From contig NZ_MZXW01000022.1 of the NCBI RefSeq assembly GCF_004123905.1, positions 62,001 to 126,000 of the forward strand: a stretch of DNA of 64,000 bases. Direction: 5' to 3'. Every line of letters begins with the position of its first letter. Position 1 is the first letter of the stretch. This DNA is from Bradyrhizobium betae. GTDB lineage: Bacteria; Pseudomonadota; Alphaproteobacteria; Rhizobiales; Xanthobacteraceae. A model generated the notes under the pieces. That model saw nothing but the letters and a program-made list of their open reading frames with translations. It searched no databases and was not told the DNA's origin. Made by a program: the position numbers and the translations under genes. Positions 25,959 to 33,275 of this stretch are shown piece after piece.

Positions 25959-26783
25959 ATGTCCGCCCAGGCCGCCCGCGCCCCCTCCCCGCAACCGCCA
26001 ATTCTGCTGCGCGAAATAGTAGGCCCCATCGCGGTCCTGACGCTGAACCGCCCGGCCGCCCGCAACAGCCTGTCGGAAGCGATGATCGCCAGCTTACACG
26101 CCGAGCTCAACGAGATCCGCGACGACAAGGCAATCCGCGGCGTCGTGATCGCCGCCAACGGCCCCGCCTTCTCCGCCGGCCATGACATGAAGGAGCTGAC
26201 CGCGCGCCGCACTGACCCGGATCGCGGCCGCGCCTTCTTCGCCGAGATGATGACCGCCTGTAGCGCGATGATGCAGGCGATCGTGCATCTGCCCAAGCCC
26301 GTGGTCGCTGCGGTCCAAGGCATCGCGACCGCGGCCGGCTGCCAGCTCGTCGCGAGCTGCGATCTCGCCATCGCGTCGGACGAGGCGAAGTTCGCGACGC
26401 CCGGCGTGGACATCGGCCTGTTCTGCTCAACGCCGATGGTGGCGCTGTCGCGCAACGTCCCGCGCAAGCAGGCCATGGAGATGCTGCTGACCGGTGAACC
26501 GATCCCGGCCGACCGCGCCCGCGAGATCGGCCTCGTCAACCGCGTGGTGCCCGCCGGCTCCGAACTCGGCGCCGCGATCGAGCTCGCGCAACAGGTCGCG
26601 CTCAAATCAGCCTACACCGTCAAGCTCGGCAAGGAAGCATTCTATCGCCAGGCCGAGATGAGCCTTGCGGATGCCTATCGCTATGCGGCAGAGGTGATGA
26701 CCGAGAACATGATGGCGCGTGACGCCGAGGAAGGCATCGGCGCCTTCATCGAGAAGCGCACGCCGACATGGCGGGATGAATAG
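25959..26783 (+). CDS. enoyl-CoA hydratase/isomerase-family protein
   Basis: The 274-residue crotonase-fold protein has the oxyanion-hole segments NGPAFSAGHDMKEL and ATAAGCQLVASCDLAIAS. The second lacks the glutamate at the usual hydratase position in the G-x-x-x-G-G-G-x-E signature region, and resembles ECHDC3-like members. Function as a hydratase is therefore not certain; isomerase, hydrolase or another crotonase reaction is possible. The start ATG at 25959 lies 86 bases from the start of the divergent thioesterase gene. Confidence 0.88.
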   Translation: MSAQAARAPSPQPPILLREIVGPIAVLTLNRPAARNSLSEAMIASLHAELNEIRDDKAIRGVVIAANGPAFSAGHDMKELTARRTDPDRGRAFFAEMMTACSAMMQAIVHLPKPVVAAVQGIATAAGCQLVASCDLAIASDEAKFATPGVDIGLFCSTPMVALSRNVPRKQAMEMLLTGEPIPADRAREIGLVNRVVPAGSELGAAIELAQQVALKSAYTVKLGKEAFYRQAEMSLADAYRYAAEVMTENMMARDAEEGIGAFIEKRTPTWRDE

Positions 26784-26787
26784 AATC

Positions 26788-26872
26788 GTCATTGCGAGCG
26801 AAGCGCAGCAATCCAGAAATCCCACCGCGGACGCAGTCTGGATTGCTTCGTCGCTTCGCTCCTCGCAATGAC
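26788..26872. repeat. palindromic intergenic repeat
   Basis: GTCATTGCGAGCGAAGCG with GCAATCCAG on the left is mirrored by CTGGATTGC with CTCGCAATGAC on the right. This 85-base element sits between co-directional genes and is the common alphaproteobacterial CATTGCGAG-type dispersed palindrome; it could fold in RNA. Confidence 0.8.
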
Positions 26873-26888
26873 AGCAAAAGAAGAGCCA

Positions 26889-27473
26889 ATGAACCACGAC
26901 GCCTATCCCGACAATTACATCCGCGCCATCCTCAACAGCGTGAAGTCGATCGCGATGGTCGGCGCGTCGCCGGTCAATGTGCGGCCGAGCTATTTTGCGT
27001 TCAAATATCTGGCGCAGCGCGGCTACGACATGATCCCGGTCAATCCGGGCCATGTCGGCAAGGAGTTGCTGGGAAAGCCCTTCGTCGCCTCGCTGTCCGA
27101 CATCGAGCGTCCCATCGACATGATCGACATTTTTCGCAACTCCAGCCACATCATGCCCGTGGTCGAAGAGGCGCTCATGCTCGATCCGCTGCCGAAAGTG
27201 ATCTGGATGCAGCTTGGCGCACGTGACGATGTGGCGGCCGCGAAGGCGGAATCGGTCGGTATCAAGGTGGTGATGAACCGCTGCCCCAAGATCGAATATG
27301 GCCGTTTGTCGTCCGAGATCTCCTGGATGGGCGTGAATTCGCGCACATTGAGTTCCAAGCGCGCGCCGGCACCGACGCAAGGCATGCGGCTATCCCTCAA
27401 TCGGATGAGTGTCGGCGGCGGCGACACCGCGGCCTCCGATCGCGCGGCAAGAAACAAGACCGAGCAAAGCTGA
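26889..27473 (+). CDS. CoA-binding Rossmann-fold protein (YccU-like)
   Basis: The 194-residue protein is a single CoA_binding domain (residues 10-145), with VGASPVNVRPSYFAFKYL near the N-terminus and IWMQLGARDDVAAAKAES. It lacks the ligase half of succinyl-CoA synthetase, as in E. coli YccU. The C-terminal 45 residues are low-complexity and basic. The start ATG at 26889 follows AAGAAGAGCC. The role is unknown. It is followed by the metY-type gene. Confidence 0.85.
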   Translation: MNHDAYPDNYIRAILNSVKSIAMVGASPVNVRPSYFAFKYLAQRGYDMIPVNPGHVGKELLGKPFVASLSDIERPIDMIDIFRNSSHIMPVVEEALMLDPLPKVIWMQLGARDDVAAAKAESVGIKVVMNRCPKIEYGRLSSEISWMGVNSRTLSSKRAPAPTQGMRLSLNRMSVGGGDTAASDRAARNKTEQS

Positions 27474-27509
27474 CGCAATAAATTTCCGCTGCGCGAACGT
27501 GACAATCGT

Positions 27510-27585
27510 GGCGCGGTGATGTGAAGCAGCGGCTTGACGGGAGCCGCGGCGCCGATCAGCATGCCGCGCGATTTCAGACCATGAG
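27510..27585 (+). promoter_or_regulatory. SAM-II-like leader upstream of the sulfhydrylase gene (candidate)
   Basis: CGCGG (27512-27516) and CCGCG (27544-27548) can form a P1-type stem. They enclose TGATGTG and CGGCTTG, which parallel the conserved TGATTTG and CGGCTTG of SAM-II riboswitches known before metA, metX and metZ genes in alphaproteobacteria. The downstream GCTAAA element normally needed for the pseudoknot and SAM pocket is not seen. It is either a diverged long-loop variant, a relic, or chance. A cmsearch with the SAM-II and SAM-II-long-loops models would decide. Confidence 0.35.
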
Positions 27586-27600
27586 AACAGGACGCCCCCA

Positions 27601-28881
27601 ATGAGCGATCGCCTTCCGGGATTTTCAACGCTCGCCGTGCATGCCGGTGCACAGCCCGACCCCACCACCGGCGCGCGCGCGACTCCGATTTATCAAACGA
27701 CCTCTTTCGTCTTCAATGACGCCGACCACGCCGCCTCTCTGTTCGGCTTGCAGGCGTTCGGCAACATCTATACCCGCATCGGCAATCCCACCAACGCAGT
27801 GCTGGAAGAGCGCGTCGCTGCGCTCGAAGGCGGCACCGCTGCGCTCGCGGTGGCCTCCGGCCATGCCGCGCAGGTCGTGGTGCTGCAGCAATTGCTGCAG
27901 CCCGGCGACGAGTTCATCGCCGCGCGAAAACTCTATGGCGGCTCGATCAACCAGTTCACGCATGCGTTCAAGAGTTTTGGCTGGAACGTGGTGTGGGCCG
28001 ATTCCGATGACATCGCCAGCTTCGAGCGCGCCATCACCCCGCGCACCAAGGCGATCTTCATCGAGTCGATCGCCAACCCCGGCGGCAGCATCACCGACAT
28101 CGAGGCGATCTCGACGGTGGCGCGCAAGGCGGGCGTGCCGCTGATCGTCGACAACACGCTGGCCTCGCCCTATCTGATCCGCCCGATCGACCACGGCGCC
28201 GACATCGTCGTGCACTCGCTGACGAAATTCCTGGGCGGCCACGGCAATTCGCTCGGCGGCATCATCGTCGACGCCGGCACGTTCGACTGGTCCACGGGCG
28301 GCAAATACCCGATGCTGTCGGAGCCGCGGCCCGAATATCACGGCATCCGGCTCCAGGAGACCTTTGGCAATTTCGCTTTCGCGATCGCCTGCCGCGTGCT
28401 CGGCCTGCGCGATCTCGGCCCTGCGCTCTCGCCGTTCAACGCCTTCATGATCCTCACCGGCATCGAGACGCTGCCGCTGCGCATGCAGAAGCACTGCGAC
28501 AACGCCAAGGCAGTCGCCGAATTCCTCGCCGGCCATCCGGCGGTGGCCTCGGTCAGCTATGCGGGCTTGGCGAGCGACAAGTACAATCAGCTCGCGCGCA
28601 AATACGCGCCGAAGGGCGCGGGCGCCGTGTTCACCTTCAGCCTGAAGGGCGGCTACGATGCCGGCGTCAGCCTGGTGTCGAAACTGCAGCTGTTCTCGCA
28701 CCTCGCCAATGTCGGCGACACCCGCTCGCTCGTCATCCACCCAGCCTCGACCACGCACAGCCAGCTCGACGACGCCGCCAAGGTGAAATCCGGCGCCGGC
28801 CCTGACGTGGTCAGGCTCTCGATCGGCATCGAGGACAAGGAAGATCTGATCGCCGATCTGGAGCAGGCGCTGGGAGCTTAG
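27601..28881 (+). CDS. O-acetylhomoserine sulfhydrylase/aminocarboxypropyltransferase (MetY/MetZ type)
   Basis: A 426-residue PLP enzyme of the Cys/Met metabolism family that joins sulfide (or another thiol) to O-acetyl- or O-succinylhomoserine, giving homocysteine for methionine. The PLP lysine lies in HSLTKFLGGHGNSLGG; YGGSINQF and the NPTNAVLEERVAALEGG region are conserved. The length (about 430) and the insert before the lysine fit the MetY-type sulfhydrylase rather than cystathionine gamma-synthase. The ATG at 27601 follows AGGACGCCCCCA. Confidence 0.93.
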   Translation: MSDRLPGFSTLAVHAGAQPDPTTGARATPIYQTTSFVFNDADHAASLFGLQAFGNIYTRIGNPTNAVLEERVAALEGGTAALAVASGHAAQVVVLQQLLQPGDEFIAARKLYGGSINQFTHAFKSFGWNVVWADSDDIASFERAITPRTKAIFIESIANPGGSITDIEAISTVARKAGVPLIVDNTLASPYLIRPIDHGADIVVHSLTKFLGGHGNSLGGIIVDAGTFDWSTGGKYPMLSEPRPEYHGIRLQETFGNFAFAIACRVLGLRDLGPALSPFNAFMILTGIETLPLRMQKHCDNAKAVAEFLAGHPAVASVSYAGLASDKYNQLARKYAPKGAGAVFTFSLKGGYDAGVSLVSKLQLFSHLANVGDTRSLVIHPASTTHSQLDDAAKVKSGAGPDVVRLSIGIEDKEDLIADLEQALGA

Positions 28882-28988
28882 TCGCCTGGGTCGTTCCGGG
28901 GCGCAGAAAATGCGCCCAGGTTAACAGTCGTTAACCATACCTGCCCCATACATCGTCCTTGGATCGCCCTTTTGATTCGGAGCCGACG

Positions 28989-29333
28989 ATGCTGCGCTGG
29001 ATGGTGCCTGCCCTTGCGGCGATGCTGACGGTCTCAAGTGCGCTCGCCGCCGATCTCCCGGCCACGCCGAAGCGGCGGGCCGCGGCTCCGCTGCAGGAGC
29101 CGCCAAAGGTCTATGTCGAGACCGATCCGGATGCGCTGATCTCGCCGGCCTATGGCATCGGCAGCTACATCCGCAACCTGCCGGGCACGCCGCTGCTGCC
29201 CGGCTCGCACACGCTGCCGGGCTATTACGGCCGTCCGTGGGACTACGATTATCAGGGCTCGTATTACGGCGGGAAGCAGGTCGACTATTTCTGGCGCCTG
29301 CCCTACTCGTGCGGCATCTACGGCTATTGCTGA
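28989..29333 (+). CDS. small exported hypothetical protein, Tyr/Gly-rich
   Basis: The 114-residue protein has a clear signal peptide (LRWMVPALAAMLTVSSALAA) and a mature part rich in Tyr, Gly and Pro (YDYQGSYYGG, ending in C-G-I-Y-G-Y-C). I recognise no domain. It may sit in the periplasm or envelope. The ATG at 28989 is preceded by CGGAGCC; a TTG ten codons upstream is not needed. Its TGA directly abuts the TGA of the convergent ctaA with no base between. Confidence 0.7.
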   Translation: MLRWMVPALAAMLTVSSALAADLPATPKRRAAAPLQEPPKVYVETDPDALISPAYGIGSYIRNLPGTPLLPGSHTLPGYYGRPWDYDYQGSYYGGKQVDYFWRLPYSCGIYGYC

Positions 29334-30416
29334 TCAGCCGGCCTGACCAAGCGGAACCACGCGCGTCTGCGCCTCGGCAGGCTGCCGTGAGGCCAGCCGC
29401 TCCACCTGCATCACCGTAAGCGTCAGCACTGCGATCGCCATTGCCTGGTGCGACAGCGCGAGATTGATCGGCACCTGGTTGAGCAGCGTGAGGATACCGA
29501 GCACCGCCTGCACGCTCACGGCCGCCAAGAGCCAGAGCGCACCACTCGCCGCTGAGCCTGCGCGCGAACGCACGGCATCGATCGCATGCAGCGCCGCCAG
29601 CGCGAACAGCGCATAGGCGGTCATGCGGTGCTCGAACTGCACCGTCAGCACGTTGTCGAACATGTTGCGCCACCACGGCGTCTCGAACCACAGCCGCTCG
29701 CTCGAGGGAATGAACGCGCCGTCGATCTGCGGCCAGGTGTTGTAGGCGCGCCCGGCGCGCAGCCCCGCGACCAGCGCACCGAAATAGATCTGCACGAAAG
29801 TCACGACGAGCAGCAGCGCGCTGGTGAAGCGCAGCCGCGCGGGCGCTGCGATCGGCGGCCGCTCTGCGAGCCGCCGGACCGTCCAGACGATACCGGCGAA
29901 GATCAGCAGTGCGAGCACCAGATGCGTCGCCAGCCGGTATTGCGAGACCTCGACACGTTCCGTCAGGCCCGAGGCCACCATCCACCAGCCGACCGCGCCT
30001 TGAAGTCCGCCGAGCGCGAACAGCAGCCACAGCCGCCGCTTCAACTCACCCGACAGACCGCCGCGCCATAGGAAGAACAGGAACGGCAGCAAATAGGCGG
30101 CACCAATGAAGCGGCCGAGCAGCCGGTGGCTCCATTCCCACCAAAAGATCTCCTTGAACTCGGACAGGCTCATGCCCGCATTGAGCTCGCGATATTGCGG
30201 GATTTTCTTGTAGGCCTCGAACGCGTCGGTCCACTGCGCTTCCGACAGCGGCGGAACGCTGCCCGTCACCGGCTTCCACTCGACGATCGAGAGGCCGGAT
30301 TCCGTCAACCGTGTCGCCCCGCCGACCAGCACCATCAGCGCGATCAGCGCGGCCACGGAAATCAGCCACCAGCGCACGGCGCGATACGGCTTGGTCGGGG
30401 CGGAAATCGGCGTCAT
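29334..30416 (-). CDS. ctaA: heme A synthase (COX15/CtaA type 2)
   Basis: The integral membrane enzyme oxidises the C8 methyl of heme O to the formyl of heme A for aa3-type cytochrome oxidase. The 360-residue protein has about eight helices and conserved motifs of the alphaproteobacterial/mitochondrial class: GGATRLTESGLSIVEW, the EWSHRLLGR heme histidine, and HRMTAYALF and LSHQAMA in the second half. The ATG at 30416 is preferred over an upstream TTG. Confidence 0.97.
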   Translation of the reverse strand: MTPISAPTKPYRAVRWWLISVAALIALMVLVGGATRLTESGLSIVEWKPVTGSVPPLSEAQWTDAFEAYKKIPQYRELNAGMSLSEFKEIFWWEWSHRLLGRFIGAAYLLPFLFFLWRGGLSGELKRRLWLLFALGGLQGAVGWWMVASGLTERVEVSQYRLATHLVLALLIFAGIVWTVRRLAERPPIAAPARLRFTSALLLVVTFVQIYFGALVAGLRAGRAYNTWPQIDGAFIPSSERLWFETPWWRNMFDNVLTVQFEHRMTAYALFALAALHAIDAVRSRAGSAASGALWLLAAVSVQAVLGILTLLNQVPINLALSHQAMAIAVLTLTVMQVERLASRQPAEAQTRVVPLGQAG

Positions 30417-30525
30417 TCGGGGCGAACCCAAGCCTTGAACTAAAGATGCTTGAACCGGACTGCATGGCCCTTATAGTCCCCCGCTTCCGCAGCGCAAGTT
30501 ACGCGAAAGACCGCGACATTCCGTC

Positions 30526-30747
30526 ATGACGATCCGCACCCGCAAGTTCCTCGGCGCCATCCTGCTCCTGGTGCTGGCCACCGTCTGGGCCCTGCTCGGC
30601 ATGGCAGCGGCGCAGATGCCGTGGATCGCCGAGTCCGGCTGGCGGCAGGCGATCTATTACGTGGTGGTCGGCATGGGCTGGGTGCTACCGGCGATGCCGA
30701 TTGTGAGCTGGATGCAGCGGCCCGATCGCGTCAAGTCTGGCTCGTAG
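30526..30747 (+). CDS. DUF2842 small inner-membrane protein
   Basis: The 73-residue protein has two membrane helices (residues 9-29 and 42-62) and the typical T-I-R-T-R-K start and GWVLPAMPIVSWM end of the alphaproteobacterial DUF2842 family. Its function is unknown. It diverges from ctaA and its end overlaps the end of the convergent deacetylase-like gene by 17 bases. Confidence 0.9.
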   Translation: MTIRTRKFLGAILLLVLATVWALLGMAAAQMPWIAESGWRQAIYYVVVGMGWVLPAMPIVSWMQRPDRVKSGS

Positions 30748-31780
30748 CGCTGCCCGTCGGTTTCACCGGCGCATAGGCAGTACCCGAGACCAGCACGCGC
30801 AACATCCGCAGCGAGCGCACGCGTCCGTCCCAGGAAATTCGCGGCAGCGCGCGCAGATTGGTGCGCCCCTCCGCATCCACGATGCCCGGGATCGTCGACA
30901 CCGCACTGGCGAAGCCGGCCTCCTCCGCCATCACGACGTGGCTGCGCCGGAAGGACGAGCGATCGCCGAACGGAAAGGCGAGATGCCTGATCTCGCGGTG
31001 GAAGGCCGATTCCGCGACCGCCTTGCCCATGGTCATCTCGCGCAACGCGGCCGCGTCCTTCATGTTGGCGAGAACGGGATAGTTCACGGTCGCGCTGCCG
31101 ATCGTGACGAGAGGATCGGCCGCCAGCTTCGCCAGATCCTCCCAATCCATCGATGCCTCACGCGAGAGCGCCGCGAGATCGATCCGGTAGCGCGTGCAAA
31201 GATCGGCGATCGCAACCGACAGATCTGCCGGCGACAGCGAGCGCAGCCAGCCTTCGAGATGCGAGAACAGCGCCTGCTTCTCGGCATTGCCTGTGACGGT
31301 GAAGCGCTGCTCCTTCTCGCCCATCATCAGGCTGACGCGGCTCTCGCGCGAGATCACCTGCTCCAGGCCGAGCCACCAGGCATCACCGACGCCGTCGGGA
31401 AACGCGGTCGGCACATAGATCGTGAAGGGAACTGCGTGGCGCGCCAGCGCCGGATAGGCGAATTGGATGAGATCCTTCGGCACGCCGTCGAAGGTCAGTG
31501 CAGCGAAGCGCCGCGTCTCCGGCAGCGTCACCGCGCGCCGGCAGACCTCGTCCATGCCGATGATGTCGTAGTTCCAGCGCTTCAGCGCGCGGATGGCGCG
31601 GTCGAGGAATTGCGGGGTAATCTCGTGCTCGCGCAGCGGCTGAAACGCGCCGCGTCGCCGCGGCCGCACATGCGCAAAGCGCAGGATGGCGCCGGCCCCG
31701 CGACCGCGTAGCGCCGCCCGGCCGGTGAACCAGGTCAGCTCAAGGCGCAGCCGTTCCAGCCATCTGTCGTCGGATGCCAA
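30731..31780 (-). CDS. polysaccharide deacetylase-fold protein, metal site lost
   Basis: The 349-residue protein has the NodB-type fold, but the usual TFDDG motif reads TFDG (residues 96-99), losing one Asp, and the metal-binding H-T-x-x-H segment reads SATVNY (229-234), so both histidines are absent. The C-terminal part has FPFGDR and a catalytic-domain-like end. It is probably an inactive binder or has a changed function. The start is a TTG at 31780 with a strong AAGGTGGG site; no ATG is available. It belongs with the adjacent exopolysaccharide genes. Confidence 0.8.
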   Translation of the reverse strand: MASDDRWLERLRLELTWFTGRAALRGRGAGAILRFAHVRPRRRGAFQPLREHEITPQFLDRAIRALKRWNYDIIGMDEVCRRAVTLPETRRFAALTFDGVPKDLIQFAYPALARHAVPFTIYVPTAFPDGVGDAWWLGLEQVISRESRVSLMMGEKEQRFTVTGNAEKQALFSHLEGWLRSLSPADLSVAIADLCTRYRIDLAALSREASMDWEDLAKLAADPLVTIGSATVNYPVLANMKDAAALREMTMGKAVAESAFHREIRHLAFPFGDRSSFRRSHVVMAEEAGFASAVSTIPGIVDAEGRTNLRALPRISWDGRVRSLRMLRVLVSGTAYAPVKPTGSATSQT

Positions 31781-31909
31781 TATCCCACCTTCACGCCCGC
31801 CGGCGGTCCCTTCCCTCTCTTATAGTCATTACCCTTTGTTGACATTTCTTTGCAAAGGTCGGCCACAGGCCGAAGTACGTATTTTTCGTTTTCTCGACAG
31901 GTTTCGTGA

Positions 31910-33091
31910 ATGACCATGGCTGCGGCGATGCAAAGCCGGACGGCAGAATCGCCAGCGCGGTCTAATGCGAGCCGTATCGCGCATGTCGATATCGTCACCG
32001 ATCTCGGCGCGGCCGAAGCGGTCTGGCGCGCATTCGAGGAGTCCGGCCACCTCTTCACCCCCTACCAGCGCTTCGACCTGCTCAGCCCGTGGCAACGGCT
32101 GGTCGGCGGCTGCGAAGGTGCCCGCCCGTTCATCGTCATTGCCCGCGACGCCGAGCACCGGCCGCTGCTGCTGCTGCCGCTCTCGTTGCGGCAAAGCCAC
32201 GGCGTGCGCACCGCCTGCTTCATGGGCGGCAAGCACACGACCTTCAATATGGGCCTGTGGAACGCCGAGTTCGCGGCACAGTTCGGTGCGGCGGATCTCG
32301 ATGCGCTGCTTGCGCCGCTGCGCGAACATGTCGACGTGCTCTCGCTGACGCAACAGCCGCTGCGCTGGCTCGACCAGCAGAACCCGTTTGCGGCCCTCCC
32401 GCGCCAGAGCGCGATCAACGGCTGCCCGCTGCTGGTGATGGAGCCCTGCGGCCCCCCCGCATCGCGGATCAGCAATTCCTTCCGCCGGCGCCTCAAGAGC
32501 AAGGAGAAGAAGCTCCAGGCGCTCGCCGGCTACCGCTATCACCTCGCCACCACCGACGCGGACGTCACCCGCCTGCTCGACTGGTTCTTCCGGGTCAAGC
32601 CGGCGCGGATGGCCGAGCAGAAGCTGCCGAACGTCTTCGCCGAAGCGGGCGTCGAGCAGTTCGTCCGCAGCGCGTGTCTCGCGCCGCGCGGCGAAGGCCG
32701 GGTCATCGACATCCACGCGCTCGAATGCGACGAGGACGTGATCGCGATCTTCGCCGGCGTCGCCGATGGCCAGCGCTTCTCGATGATGTTCAACACCTAC
32801 ACGATGTCCGAGCACGCCCGCTACAGCCCCGGGCTGATCCTGATGCGCTACATCATCGACCGCTACGCCGAGCGCGGCTACCGCTCGCTCGACCTCGGCA
32901 TCGGTTCGGACGAGTACAAGCGGATGTTCTGCAAGGACGACGAGGACATTTTCGACAGCTTTGTCCCCCTGACCTCGCGCGGAAAGCTCGCGGCGATGGC
33001 GATGTCGTCGCTCAGCCACGGCAAGCGGCTGGTGAAGCAGAACCAGATGCTGTTCGACCTGGCGCGACGGCTGCGGCAGGCGTTCGGGTAG
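31910..33091 (+). CDS. GNAT/FemAB-like acetyltransferase of the CelD/BcsL type
   Basis: The 393-residue protein matches the Acetyltransf_6 family found in cellulose and exopolysaccharide loci. It has an N-terminal half with FTPYQRFDLLSPW and a C-terminal GNAT core (FNTYTMSEHARYSPGLILM, ending in DLGIGSDEYKRMFC). It may acetylate the polymer or its precursor in the cytosol. The start ATG at 31910 diverges from the deacetylase-like gene with a 129-base gap that should hold both promoters. Confidence 0.85.
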   Translation: MTMAAAMQSRTAESPARSNASRIAHVDIVTDLGAAEAVWRAFEESGHLFTPYQRFDLLSPWQRLVGGCEGARPFIVIARDAEHRPLLLLPLSLRQSHGVRTACFMGGKHTTFNMGLWNAEFAAQFGAADLDALLAPLREHVDVLSLTQQPLRWLDQQNPFAALPRQSAINGCPLLVMEPCGPPASRISNSFRRRLKSKEKKLQALAGYRYHLATTDADVTRLLDWFFRVKPARMAEQKLPNVFAEAGVEQFVRSACLAPRGEGRVIDIHALECDEDVIAIFAGVADGQRFSMMFNTYTMSEHARYSPGLILMRYIIDRYAERGYRSLDLGIGSDEYKRMFCKDDEDIFDSFVPLTSRGKLAAMAMSSLSHGKRLVKQNQMLFDLARRLRQAFG

Positions 33092-33111
33092 ATATTCCCA
33101 CTCGCGAGCTG

Positions 33112-33270
33112 CCCTTCCCTTCTCCCCTTGCGGGAGAAGGTGGCGCGAAGCGCCGGATGAGGGGTATCTATCCTCAGGCTCAAAAGACAGTGGGGCCTGG
33201 CGAGAGAGACCCCTCACCCGTCTCGCCGCTACGCGGCGATCCACCCTCTCCCACAAGGGGAGAGGGGAAG
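33112..33270. repeat. long imperfect inverted repeat between convergent genes
   Basis: The left arm (CCCTTCCCTTCTCCCC, then GCGGGAGAAGG) and right arm (CCACCCTCTCCC, then AAGGGGAGAGGGG) frame an inner ATGAGGGGT / ACCCCTCAC pair. It is the CTCTCCC-type dispersed palindrome of this genus and may serve as a bidirectional terminator. Confidence 0.75.
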
Positions 33271-33275
33271 AAAGA

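Noticed and set aside
27625..28758. 377-codon minus-strand ORF opposite the sulfhydrylase gene
   Set aside because: Composition (Arg, Asp, His, Gly-rich) and lack of a ribosome site mark it as a shadow of the PLP enzyme gene.
28882..28988. possible RNA structure before the small exported protein
   Set aside because: Only ordinary GC-rich pairing is seen; no known motif is recognised.
31829..33256. 475-codon minus-strand ORF opposite the acetyltransferase gene
   Set aside because: It runs into the palindromic repeat at 33112-33256 and shows no domain; the plus-strand gene is clear.
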